A stretch of 40,638 nt of DNA from Chloroflexota bacterium (GTDB taxonomy: Bacteria > Chloroflexota > UBA11872), in contig JAPPKM010000191.1 of assembly GCA_028874315.1 (NCBI GenBank), forward strand, positions 1-40,638. Direction: 5' to 3'. Position 1 is the first letter of the stretch, and each line of letters starts with the position of its first letter. Shown one piece after another: positions 24,182 through 31,890 of the stretch. Position numbers and translations under genes: made by a program. Below the pieces are notes generated by a model. It was given only the letters and a program-made list of their open reading frames with translations. It did no database searches and was not told the origin of the DNA.

Positions 24182-24442
24182 CTACGCCGGCGTCGACGGC
24201 CTATCGGGTCCACCGAGCTCCAGGTCGCGCCGCCTCCGTTCCTCGGCAATCAACGTCGCCGCGTCGATTCCAAGTTCTGTCGGCGGGTGCCGAGCCAGGC
24301 GCTCCGGCCACTCCAACCGCTCCAGCTCCCGCTCGAGGGCGCTGACGACAACCTCGCTCACGCTGCAATTGCCCTCACGGGCATACCGCCGAAGACGCTC
24401 GTACAGATCGTCAGGGATATTCCGAATGTTCAGGGTGGCCAT
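24182..24442 (-). CDS. FitA/VapB-like ribbon-helix-helix antitoxin, no partner seen
   Basis: 86 residues from ATG 24442. The N terminus MATLNIRNIPDDLYERLRRYA is the FitA-type ribbon-helix-helix fold: a beta strand that enters the DNA major groove, then two helices (the second ending in SVSEVVVSALERELER). The C-terminal part is charged and would normally bind a PIN-domain toxin. Such antitoxins autoregulate their operon and neutralise an RNase. The 113 bases downstream hold no toxin reading frame, and none is upstream, so it is an orphan here. No Shine-Dalgarno sequence is visible, so leaderless translation is possible. Confidence 0.8.
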   Translation of the reverse strand: MATLNIRNIPDDLYERLRRYAREGNCSVSEVVVSALERELERLEWPERLARHPPTELGIDAATLIAEERRRRDLELGGPDRPSTPA

Positions 24443-24592
24443 GAGAGGAACGTAGCCCGACCGGCACAGGGGAATGCAAGCCCGACGCGGCCGGCGCCTC
24501 GTCTGCCCTGCACAATGAGTCCTCTGGACCCCGCGTCCCAGCCGAACCCGCCCGAGGATTGAAACCTGCCACCCATCGGTTGAACGCCCCCA

Positions 24593-25777
24593 ATGTCCAA
24601 CCCCAACGTCACCCCCCTCGCCCAGGACTTCACAATTGCGGCTCAGGTCCCCGACCCCAGCCGCTACTTCTTCCACGACCCCAACCTCGTCCGCCTCGAC
24701 GACGGCACCCTGATCGTCGCGGCCCCGGAATGGGGCCGCAGGCACACAAACCTCGGCCGCTCCCTTCGCATGGTCCGCAGCACCGATGGCGGCAAGACCT
24801 GGGACGACCTACCAACGCTCCCCTACGAGGAGGGCCGGCCCTTCGTCGTCAACGGCCAGCTGCTGATGTTCGTGCAGGAACGCACGCATCGCGACTTCCA
24901 GATCGTGACCAGCGACGACCAAGGCGAAACCTGGACCGAGCCGCGCACCGTTATCGAGGGGCCGCTCTGGAACATCTCCACGGCGCAGCTCATCCGGCCC
25001 GACGCGCTCTATTGGGCGATGGACAAAGACTCATCCGGCGTCGACTACAAGGGCAAGGTCATGGTCCGCTGGGACCGCGCCAGGTCGGCGCTCGATCCGG
25101 CCGCCTGGTCGATCTCCAACATCGTGCCGCCGCCCGAGGTCCCGGTGGCCCTGACGCGGGAGCTCTTTCCCTTGGACGACCGTCCGCAAATCCGCCGCGG
25201 GTGGCCCGCGCCGTTCGTCTGGCTGGAGCCCAACACGGTCGAGGTCGCCGGCCGCATCCGCGTCTTCGCCCGCGCCATAATCGACGAAAAAGCCACAGCC
25301 AACATCGCCGCCGTGCTCGACTACGACGAAGCAACCAACAATCTCAGCTTCACCCAGTTCACCGCCTGGCCCGGCGGCCAGTGCAAATTCTTCATCCTCC
25401 ACGACCGCACCAACCGCATGTACTGGATGCTCAGCAACCTCGTCACCAACTCGCAGGACCTCCTCGGCTGGGGCCACCGCATGCGCGAGACCGGCTACAC
25501 CGGCGGCCCCGGCAACGAGCGCCGCTGGCTCTTTCTGCACTACGGCATCGACTGCCTCAACTGGTTCCCCGCCGGCTGCGTCGCCCGCTGGCCCCAAAGC
25601 GTCCAGCGCAGCTTCATGTACCCCAGCGCCGTCATCGACGGCCCCGACCTCGTCATCCTCTCCCGCACCAGCCGCGACGCCGCCAACCAGCACGACGCCG
25701 ACCTCTGCACCATCCACCGCATCCCCAACTTCCGCTCCCTCGCCATGAACCTCCACCACGGCGGCCTCACCCCGTAG
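24593..25777 (+). CDS. Sialidase-like (BNR/Asp-box) protein
   Basis: 394 residues. Asp-box motifs SxDxGxTW appear as STDGGKTWDDLP and SDDQGETWTEP about 45 residues apart, and HDPNLVRLDDGTLIVAAPEWG near the start is the first blade of a sialidase-type six-bladed propeller. No signal peptide is visible, so it may be cytoplasmic, which would be unusual for a host-glycan sialidase. Later sequence (GQCKFFILHDRTNRMYWMLSN; SFMYPSAVIDGPDLVILSRTSRDA) fits exo-alpha-sialidase-like proteins common in environmental bacteria that use plant or algal glycans. The catalytic Arg triad cannot be assigned by eye, so substrate is open. The start has no clear ribosome-binding site. Confidence 0.78.
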   Translation: MSNPNVTPLAQDFTIAAQVPDPSRYFFHDPNLVRLDDGTLIVAAPEWGRRHTNLGRSLRMVRSTDGGKTWDDLPTLPYEEGRPFVVNGQLLMFVQERTHRDFQIVTSDDQGETWTEPRTVIEGPLWNISTAQLIRPDALYWAMDKDSSGVDYKGKVMVRWDRARSALDPAAWSISNIVPPPEVPVALTRELFPLDDRPQIRRGWPAPFVWLEPNTVEVAGRIRVFARAIIDEKATANIAAVLDYDEATNNLSFTQFTAWPGGQCKFFILHDRTNRMYWMLSNLVTNSQDLLGWGHRMRETGYTGGPGNERRWLFLHYGIDCLNWFPAGCVARWPQSVQRSFMYPSAVIDGPDLVILSRTSRDAANQHDADLCTIHRIPNFRSLAMNLHHGGLTP

Positions 25778-26107
25778 CGACCGCGCACCACACACCTGAG
25801 AGGTTTCAGAACTAGGGACGCGAACCGACTCGGACTCCAGGCACTCTGCAAATCCGCAAGGCCGCCACAGCCGAGCAGATCTCAGCGCCCAACCAGCGGC
25901 GCGAACCGCTTATCCCTCAAGCCCCACGACCACGCCTCGACTCGCACCGCGGCAATGCTGGGGAACCTCTTGCCATTGGTGCACTGCGTCTTCGGCCGGC
26001 AGTACACCCTCCAGTCAGGCGACTTGGTTTCTACAAACCTTGGGGCTAGTGTGAGACGTACAGGTAGCATGCGACTTATCGATAGTAGAACTCGACTGGG
26101 TTGAGTA
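25778..26107. other. Intergenic region before the propeller-lipoprotein array
   Basis: About 330 bases with no supported gene. A minus-strand open frame (25882-26190) has some coding-like character in its C-terminal 45 residues (SPDWRVYC..., WSWGLRDKRF) but no start signal and no recognisable family. The second half is more AT-rich than its surroundings and may contain the promoter of the lipoprotein array. Confidence 0.4.
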
Positions 26108-26233
26108 GTGTGCGGGCCACGGTCTTGTGACTCTGGCGCCAGGCGAGCTACGCGCAAGGTAGTAGATGCTTCGCCGAATCCCCTGGACATCCTGGCGATA
26201 CACGCGCTGTTCCAGCAGGAATCGAGCGGTTGA
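26108..26233 (+). CDS. Mini-ORF 1, coupled to the first propeller lipoprotein
   Basis: 41 codons from GTG 26108 to TGA 26231-26233. The C terminus DILAIHALFQQESSG matches that of the 60-residue mini-ORF before the second lipoprotein (DVMAIYALYQQESGA), and in both cases the stop overlaps the start of the following gene (TTGA here). The N-terminal half does not match, so the true start may lie elsewhere or the 5' part may be decayed. No function is known. The conserved tail and overlap suggest translation of the mini-ORF drives that of the lipoprotein. Confidence 0.45.
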   Translation: MCGPRSCDSGARRATRKVVDASPNPLDILAIHALFQQESSG

Positions 26234-28098
26234 GCGTGACTTGGTTGCGTCGCGTTGCGTCCATTGTCGCGGTGATTGGTTGTGTCTTCGTTTCAGGTTG
26301 TGAGGAGCAGACTCCGTCACCTGGCGAGGCGTTGAAGTCTCCGACGCCTGTGTGGGAGGTCTTTGAGGGCGGCGGCTCTGTGTGCGGGCCATTCGTCAGT
26401 CGGCACCACGACATCCCACCGCACTTCGTGAGTTGGAGCCCGAATAGCACGCACCTCATCTTTGACGATGACACATCGGTACGGGTGGTAGTCCTCAGGG
26501 GAACGCGGCTGCGGCAGATCGTCGACGCGAATCCGGGCTACCGATTCCGTGACGGGATTGGCCCGTCCGCGCAGTTTTCGCCGGACGGCCAAGCCATCGT
26601 CTATGCCAGCTGCGAATTCACGACCGGAGGCGGATATCTGGCACGGAACCCGCGCGCGTTCTACAAATTCGAGATCGTGACGGTGCGTGTGGACGGGACG
26701 GGCACGCAGCGGCGCACGACTAACCGGCACTTCGATCACCTGCCGGCGTGGTCGCCCGACGGCCACCGTATCGCGTACTTGTCGGCCGGGAGCCCGCACA
26801 GCGATTGGGGGACGGACGAATTGCGCGTCCTCACGGCGGCTGCGGCGGATGCCGAGCCCGAAACGCTTGCACGTGACTTGGGGGGCACGGCGCCCCCCCA
26901 GTGGGCACCGGACGGAACGCAGCTGGCGGTCTTGAGACTGGGCCGCGACCTCCAACTCGGCGACACCTACGCCACGGAAGAAGTAGGCGACATGACTGCG
27001 GCGTCCGATGCCTCCCCGACACGCGACCGGGCTCAACTCGGCGATGCGTACGCCAGGGAGATGGGCGTCGTGATCGTGGCGTCCGATGGCTCCGCGACGC
27101 GCGCTGTGGCGCGCACGGTGAGCACGGTCTCCTGGTCGCCGGACGGCCAGCGCCTGGCGTTGGCGCGGCTGCAGGGGAACGCCGTGCAGTTGGTGACGAT
27201 CGCGCCCGATGGGTCCGATGTCCAGGTCATCCGGCAACTGACCGATCGGGCCGGCCTGGCGGCGTACGTCGATGTCCAGCACTCCATCTATAACGCCCCG
27301 CTGCTCCACGTGGCCTGGTCGCCGGACGGCGCGCACCTCCTGTATTCGTGTGACCAGCAGTTTTGCGTGGTGAACCTGGACGGCGAGATCGTGGGACGGA
27401 CGCCGGAGGAGTTCGCCAACGAGCGAGGACGGGCGGCGGCCGCCTGGGCGCCGGATGGATCACGGATCGCAGTGCGGGCGGCGGGCAACCCGACGCCCAA
27501 CGGCGCGGTGGTGCTCTACACCATGGCGCCGGACGGCTCGGACGTGCTGGTGCTGGTGCGCGGCGGACTGGCGATGGTGGCGGAGCACTCGGGCTACCAG
27601 GACGCCGAGGTTGGCAAGGCGGCCTGCCGCGAGGGATACGTGGTACCCGACCCGGCGAGTAACCCCGGGCTGGTGGCGGACTGCGAGACACTGATGGCGC
27701 TGCGGGACGCGCTGGCCGGCCAGACGCTTCTGAACTGGGGCGCGGGGACGCCGCTCAACCAATGGGCGGGAATCCAGATCAGCGGCGAGCCGCGGCGGGT
27801 GACGGGGCTGAAGTTCCAGTACGCGCAGGGGGTGCACTGGCACGAGAGCCACCGGCTGGTGTTCGGCCGGTTAGCGCCGGAGATCGGCAACCTGGACCAG
27901 TTGCAGACCTTGGATCTGTGCTGCAACAAGCTCCTGGGCACCTTCCCACCAGAGCTTGAGAGTTTGCAGCATCTGCGCGAACTGAATCTGCAGCTCCACG
28001 GCGGCGCCCGGCTGGACGGCTGCCTGAGCGCCGGCTTTGTGGAACAGCTGGAGGTCGCCGAGGGTCTGCGAGTCTGCGGGCAGGACGGTGGCGCATGA
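26230..28098 (+). CDS. TolB-like beta-propeller lipoprotein with plant-type LRR tail (copy 1)
   Basis: 622 residues from TTG 26230 (GTG 26236 is an alternative). The signal sequence ends in the lipobox VSGC, so the protein is probably lipid-anchored outside the cytoplasm. Seven PD40/WD40-like SPDG repeats follow, such as WSPDGHRIAYLS, WSPDGQRLALAR and WSPDGAHLLYSC, enough for one seven-bladed propeller. Residues ~450-620 change character: DCETLMALRDALAG, NWGAGTPLNQWAG, RRVTGL, then LAPEIGNLDQLQTLDL and FPPELESLQHLRELNL. That is the layout of an LRR cap plus LRRs as in plant receptor kinases. The propeller and LRRs are protein-binding folds, so a surface recognition role is likely. The stop overlaps the next start as ATGA. 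Confidence 0.8.
   Translation: MSVTWLRRVASIVAVIGCVFVSGCEEQTPSPGEALKSPTPVWEVFEGGGSVCGPFVSRHHDIPPHFVSWSPNSTHLIFDDDTSVRVVVLRGTRLRQIVDANPGYRFRDGIGPSAQFSPDGQAIVYASCEFTTGGGYLARNPRAFYKFEIVTVRVDGTGTQRRTTNRHFDHLPAWSPDGHRIAYLSAGSPHSDWGTDELRVLTAAAADAEPETLARDLGGTAPPQWAPDGTQLAVLRLGRDLQLGDTYATEEVGDMTAASDASPTRDRAQLGDAYAREMGVVIVASDGSATRAVARTVSTVSWSPDGQRLALARLQGNAVQLVTIAPDGSDVQVIRQLTDRAGLAAYVDVQHSIYNAPLLHVAWSPDGAHLLYSCDQQFCVVNLDGEIVGRTPEEFANERGRAAAAWAPDGSRIAVRAAGNPTPNGAVVLYTMAPDGSDVLVLVRGGLAMVAEHSGYQDAEVGKAACREGYVVPDPASNPGLVADCETLMALRDALAGQTLLNWGAGTPLNQWAGIQISGEPRRVTGLKFQYAQGVHWHESHRLVFGRLAPEIGNLDQLQTLDLCCNKLLGTFPPELESLQHLRELNLQLHGGARLDGCLSAGFVEQLEVAEGLRVCGQDGGA
26953..27114 (+). repeat. 81-base in-frame tandem duplication inside copy 1
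   Basis: Two units at 26953-27033 and 27034-27114, each beginning CAACTCGGCGA and encoding 27 residues. They start QLGDTYATEEVGDM and QLGDAYAREMGVVI and both end in ASD(A/G)S(P/A)TR plus four residues. The paralogue downstream has only one equivalent unit, so the duplication happened in copy 1 and the units have since diverged. Confidence 0.7.
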
Positions 28099-28277
28099 GG
28101 CGTTCACGCCCACCAGACCGCGGCACTGAAGCCACGCTCTGGGCTGAGATGCGCGCCATAGCCGCGCTCAGGAAGGGCCTTTTGGATGGCGCTTTGCCGA
28201 ACGACCCCGACTGTTCACCGCATTCCCGTGACGTGATGGCGATCTACGCGCTGTACCAGCAGGAATCGGGCGCGTGA
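28095..28277 (+). CDS. Mini-ORF 2 between the two propeller lipoproteins
   Basis: 60 residues. ATG 28095 overlaps the stop of copy 1 (ATGA), and its own TGA overlaps the GTG start of copy 2 (GTGA). It reads WAEMRAIAALRKGLLDG then DVMAIYALYQQESGA: short, charged helices with no signal peptide, cysteine or membrane segment. The last 15 residues match mini-ORF 1. It may be a small cytoplasmic partner, or its translation may simply reload ribosomes for the lipoprotein. I do not recognise the family. Confidence 0.6.
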   Translation: MRRSRPPDRGTEATLWAEMRAIAALRKGLLDGALPNDPDCSPHSRDVMAIYALYQQESGA

Positions 28278-29722
28278 ACGCCAGCTGGCTGCGACGAGGC
28301 CCGTGGCTCGCCGTGCTGCTTGGATTCGCCGTGTTCGCCAGCTGCGGACCGACCGACGAGTCCGCGGGTTGCCGCTGCATCAGCGATGCGTGCAAGTCGA
28401 TCGCCGGCTGCAGACCGACCGATGAAGGTGGAAAGACTCACGTTGAAGACGAATCTATGGACGAGGCGAAGACCGAAGGCGCGAAAGATCAGACCGATGA
28501 AGAGCGAATTTCGTCGTTGGAGCCCAACACCGTTTCCGGATTCGCCTGCGGACCAGGCGGACTAAGCGCCGGCTCGCAGGCTCCGGTATATCCACCGCCG
28601 CACTTCGTCGACTGGAGTCCGGACGGCCTGCACCTTGTTTTCGACGATGTCACATCGGTGCGGCTGGTGGACGTGCAAGGGACATGGCTTCGCCAGGTTG
28701 TGGACGCGTATCCCGGGCGCCAATTCCCCGACTCCGTAGGTCTGCAGGCCGCGCTATCGCCCGACGGTCGACAAGTCGTCTATACCACCTGCGAGTACCC
28801 ATCCAATGGGCTGAGGGCGGCTCCGGACGCTCCATCGGCGGAGCGCGGGAACTATCACTTCGAACTCGCCACCGTGGCGCTGGATGGATCTTCGGCACGG
28901 CGGCTCACGACTAATAGCAAGTTCGGTCGCCACCCGGCATGGTCCCCGGATGGCCGCCGCATCGCGTATGTCGCAGACCCGGCCGCTCTTGTTTATCGGC
29001 AGCTCTTGACGCTCTCGGTCGAGAGCGATGGCATTGAGCCCCAAAGTCTTGGGGAGCGCCTGCTGTCTGTCGGCACAGCGCCGCAATGGTCGCCCGATGG
29101 TGCGCGTCTGGCCGTTCTGACGTACGGAAGCGAGGTCCAGGTGGACGGGGTCTTTGGCGACCTTCTGAACCTCGTCATCGTCCAATCTGACGGATCCGGG
29201 CAGCACACCATCGCTGAAGGCGTGGTCAGCGAGGCATCGTGGTCGCCGGACGGTCGGCGCCTCGCCGTGGCGCGGCTGCACGGGAACAACGTGCAGCTGG
29301 AGACGATCGCGCCCGACGGGTCGGATGCAGGCGTCATCAGGCGGCTAACCGATTGGGCGAGCGTGGCGACGGTTGCAGGATTCGTGCAAGTGGAGCCTTA
29401 CCTGAACCTCTCGTGGTCACCGGACGGTTCACGGATTCTCTATTCGTGTGGTCGCCAGTTCTGTGTGGCGGACCTGGATGGCGAGATCGTGGGACGGACG
29501 CCGGAGGAGTTCGCTACCGAGGGCGGCCGGTCCGCGGCGGCCTGGGCGCCGGACGGCTCGCGAATCGCAGTGCGGGTGCCCGGCGACCCGACGCCCAACG
29601 GCGAGGTGGCGCTCTACACCATGGCGCCGGACGGCTCGGACGTTCAGGTGCTCGTGCGCGGCGCTGGCGATGGAGGACTCGAGGCGGCGGGACGTGGAGG
29701 CGGAGAAGAACGGGTGCCGTAA
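28274..29722 (+). CDS. TolB-like propeller lipoprotein, copy 2, LRR tail lost
   Basis: 482 residues from GTG 28274. MNASWLRRG matches MSVTWLRRV of copy 1. The lipobox is VFASC. An acidic linker at about 35-80 contains a near-duplicate CGPTDE/CRPTDE element (28341 and 28407) absent from copy 1. Seven SPDG-type repeats then match copy 1 blade by blade, including DLDGEIVGRTPEEFA and AWAPDGSRIAVR. After DGSDVQVLVRG the frames diverge: the protein ends in a Gly-rich non-homologous tail (GLEAAGRGGGEERVP), while the LRR coding sequence continues in other frames downstream. The propeller should fold alone, so the gene may still be active without its LRR domain. Confidence 0.75.
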   Translation: MNASWLRRGPWLAVLLGFAVFASCGPTDESAGCRCISDACKSIAGCRPTDEGGKTHVEDESMDEAKTEGAKDQTDEERISSLEPNTVSGFACGPGGLSAGSQAPVYPPPHFVDWSPDGLHLVFDDVTSVRLVDVQGTWLRQVVDAYPGRQFPDSVGLQAALSPDGRQVVYTTCEYPSNGLRAAPDAPSAERGNYHFELATVALDGSSARRLTTNSKFGRHPAWSPDGRRIAYVADPAALVYRQLLTLSVESDGIEPQSLGERLLSVGTAPQWSPDGARLAVLTYGSEVQVDGVFGDLLNLVIVQSDGSGQHTIAEGVVSEASWSPDGRRLAVARLHGNNVQLETIAPDGSDAGVIRRLTDWASVATVAGFVQVEPYLNLSWSPDGSRILYSCGRQFCVADLDGEIVGRTPEEFATEGGRSAAAWAPDGSRIAVRVPGDPTPNGEVALYTMAPDGSDVQVLVRGAGDGGLEAAGRGGGEERVP

Positions 29723-29900
29723 GGGGCCACGAGGTGCCTGAGTAGAGCCGGGACTACAGTCCGTAGGGAACTGCGAGACGCCGATGGCGACGCGGACACG
29801 GCGGCGGGCCCGACGCTTCTGGGCCGGGGCGCCGAAAAGCCTCTGGACCAGCGGACAGTCGCGGCTTTGGCTGCAGCGACGTAGAGGTCGGACGCCTCCC
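29680..29900 (+). pseudogene. Decayed LRR tail of copy 2
   Basis: Base-level similarity to the copy 1 tail persists past the frameshift. One frame reads DVEAEKNGCRKGPRGA then stops, against DAEVGKAACREGYVVP in copy 1. Further on, AACTGCGAGACGCCGATGGCG matches GACTGCGAGACACTGATGGCG, and GACGCTTCTG and GGGGCGC blocks recur. Several indels and stops separate the blocks, so this stretch is no longer translated as LRR. Confidence 0.65.
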
Positions 29901-29924
29901 CCTCAAGTCCGCCGCAACGCTTCG

Positions 29925-30125
29925 CTAGAACGTCTCGAACTCCAACGCCGACAGGTTCAGGTCCGAGGACCGCTTCGAGAGGTGCAGAAGTTCCACGCCG
30001 ACGACTTCTTTCGCCTCGTTGTAGTCCAGCACGACGCCGGGAGAAACTTCCTCGGACTCGACGATTTCCGAGTCATCCAGGCGCAGGTACAGCGCGTCGG
30101 CTTCCCGGTCCACGTTCAGCTTCAT
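29925..30125 (-). CDS. DUF2283 family small protein
   Basis: 66 residues. MKLNVDREADALYLRLDDSEIVESEEVSPGVVLDYNEAKEVVGVELLHLSKR is the complete DUF2283 pattern (DxEADALYxxL, then SEEV.PGVxLDY, then GxExLxxSKR), given here in full order and interrupted only by one insertion-free match. The family is small, cytoplasmic and of unknown function, and is often found next to DUF4258 proteins in toxin-antitoxin-like pairs. No DUF4258 gene is adjacent. A GAGGTGAGC stretch precedes the ATG. The gene follows the decayed LRR remnant on the opposite strand. Confidence 0.85.
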   Translation of the reverse strand: MKLNVDREADALYLRLDDSEIVESEEVSPGVVLDYNEAKEVVGVELLHLSKRSSDLNLSALEFETF

Positions 30126-30293
30126 AGCTCACCTCGCATGCCACGATCAAAGAATACGCTGAGAAGTCACGACTCTCCGCACTTCGCGTGAATGCCCACA
30201 CGGCATGCTGACGACGCCCCACCGACGGCTTCTGGGCCATCCGCTTCCTGACCGACGACCTGGGAACCTTGGATCTGCGGAAACCGGTCTAGG

Positions 30294-30333
30294 TGTCCAC
30301 CATGTCTCCGAACACCTGTCCACCATGTGTCCG
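30294..30333. repeat. Two 17-base direct repeats, period 23
   Basis: TGTCCACCATGTCTCCG at 30294-30310 and TGTCCACCATGTGTCCG at 30317-30333 differ at one base. They stand at the start of an interspersed-repeat patch and look like the ends of a mobile element or repeat family; no transposase gene is present. Confidence 0.6.
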
Positions 30334-30339
30334 GTCCGG

Positions 30340-30535
30340 ACAGAGGGAGAGGGCTGGAGCCTGCCCCGGACGCGATCCGGGGGTGAGGGTCTTGCGGTCG
30401 GAGTCTCCACGCCAGCACGCACGTTCGGATGCAGCGGAATACAGGTCGCGCCGCTCTTCACCCTCTCCAAGGGGAGAGGCAGACTCGGCCGTCTTCGGCC
30501 GAATTCGGTGAGGGGTCTTCCGGGCACCCATCTAT
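30340..30535. repeat. Interspersed GC-rich repeat patch with hairpins
   Basis: A non-coding stretch with several inverted repeats, for example CCTCTCC/GGAGAGG at 30462-30468 and 30473-30479, CCCGGA/TCCGGG near 30365-30380, and CGGCCG pairs near 30486-30501. The wording of this patch (CTCTCC..GGAGAGG, GGTGAGGG) is typical of multi-copy intergenic repeats in large bacterial genomes. Open frames across it give low-complexity Arg/Pro/Ser sequence and are not genes. Confidence 0.5.
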
Positions 30536-30570
30536 AGGATTACGCAAAGATCTTGACAAGGACCCCACCC

Positions 30571-31557
30571 ATGAAACGCATGGCCAAGCCCCCGGGCCGG
30601 GGCAACGTCGTCCTCGAAGACGCCCCCATCCCCGAACCCGGCTTTGGCCAGGTCCGCGTCAAGGCCGTGCGCAGCCTCATCAGCCGCGGCTCCGAAATCG
30701 GCTGGCGCTACGTCCGCGAGGAAGCCGTCGATCCCCAGATCATGGGCTACTCCATGGCCGGCGTCATCGACGCCCTCGGCGAGGGCGTGGACCATCTCGC
30801 TGTCGGCGACCGCGTCTGCGCCGTCTCGCCCCACGCGCAGTTCGTGGTGGCCGCCGCCATCCCCGAGCGCCAGGCCAAGCTCCCCGAGATCCTGCCGCTC
30901 TCCCCTGAGGTCTCCTGGGATCAGGCCCCCTACTGGATGCTCAGCGCCTCGGCCGTCCGCTGGACGGACATTGCCCCCTTCGAACCCGGCAACGTCATCG
31001 TCGTCCTCGGCCAGGGCCTCGTCGGCAGCCTCATCCTCCAGGTCATGCGTGCGATCGACGCCGGAACGCTCATCGCAATCGACGCCACGCCCCTGCGCTG
31101 CGAAATCGCCGCGACCTTAGGGGCCGACCACGTCGTAAACGCCGCCGCTGAAGACCCCGTCGCGGCCGTCAGAAAGATCAGCTACGGCGTCGGCGCGGAC
31201 CTGGTCGTCTACGCCGTCGGCGGACCTGCTGGCCCCACGGCTTTCAAGCAGGGCATGGACATGCTCGCCGACGGCGGCACGCTCCACCTCGTCGGCAAGT
31301 ACGAGCATCAATATCTGCCCCTCAGCTCCGACACCATCCAGAGCCGCCGCATCGTCGGCGGCTACTTCGGCGGCCAGTGGCACGCCGGCTCCGCCCGCCG
31401 CGCCCTCGCCCTCCTCGAATCCGGCGCCATCAACCCCGACCGCATGACCACCCACCACTTCCCCTACACCCAGGCCCCCCAGGCCTACCACCTCCTCCAC
31501 GACCACACCGACCAAACCCTCGGCGTCCTCCTCGACTGGGACATCGACGACAGCTAA
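30571..31557 (+). CDS. Zinc-type medium-chain dehydrogenase/reductase
   Basis: 328 residues from ATG 30571, with AAGGA eight bases upstream. The N-terminal GroES-like domain has SRGSEIGW, MGYSMAGVIDALGEGV and VGDRVCAVSPHAQF. The Rossmann domain has VIVVLGQGLVGSLILQVMRA (GxGxxG), with AIDATPLRCEIAATLGADHVVNA following, so NAD(P)H binding is expected. No cysteine-rich structural-zinc loop is present, as in other short zinc-independent or single-zinc members. It would oxidise an alcohol or reduce a carbonyl in the cytoplasm; the substrate is unknown. Downstream lies an AT-richer accessory patch with no related gene. Confidence 0.87.
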   Translation: MKRMAKPPGRGNVVLEDAPIPEPGFGQVRVKAVRSLISRGSEIGWRYVREEAVDPQIMGYSMAGVIDALGEGVDHLAVGDRVCAVSPHAQFVVAAAIPERQAKLPEILPLSPEVSWDQAPYWMLSASAVRWTDIAPFEPGNVIVVLGQGLVGSLILQVMRAIDAGTLIAIDATPLRCEIAATLGADHVVNAAAEDPVAAVRKISYGVGADLVVYAVGGPAGPTAFKQGMDMLADGGTLHLVGKYEHQYLPLSSDTIQSRRIVGGYFGGQWHAGSARRALALLESGAINPDRMTTHHFPYTQAPQAYHLLHDHTDQTLGVLLDWDIDDS

Positions 31558-31890
31558 CCAGCCGAATGGTGCGACCGGCGCCCTGGCCGATACGCCCCAG
31601 CCGCGTAGCATTGACATGAACGACCGGCAGGTTGGTGTGAAAGGATTGGCATTTCAGGAAATCCGAAACTACGCTCGTGACGCACGGTGCCGCAGTGCCC
31701 ATGGCCACTGCCTTAAAGATCGGCATTTTGGTGGCGTGATTTGGCAATGCCACTTCTACAACCAGAGTTATGCGCGGCGTTCGTCGAAGGAATTGAGCAA
31801 GGAAGTTAACCTACGTCAAAATGAGAATAGTGCCGGTTAGCGTGACCACGGTGATTCCGATTGAGCATACTTGGACGACAGAAGGCTGAC
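31558..31890. other. Intergenic, base composition changes
   Basis: No supported gene. The GC-rich composition of the dehydrogenase gives way here to visibly AT-richer sequence that continues to about 32720. One 74-codon open frame (31616-31840) has no ribosome-binding site and no recognisable pattern. A perfect TTGACA (31609-31614) lacks a good -10 partner. Confidence 0.4.

Noticed and set aside
24559-25815. 418-codon frame overlapping the sialidase-like gene
   Set aside because: Arg/Pro/His-rich composition and no motif, against Asp-boxes in the other frame.
31616-31840. 74-codon plus-strand frame
   Set aside because: No ribosome-binding site, no motif, and no coupling to neighbours; could not be supported as a gene.
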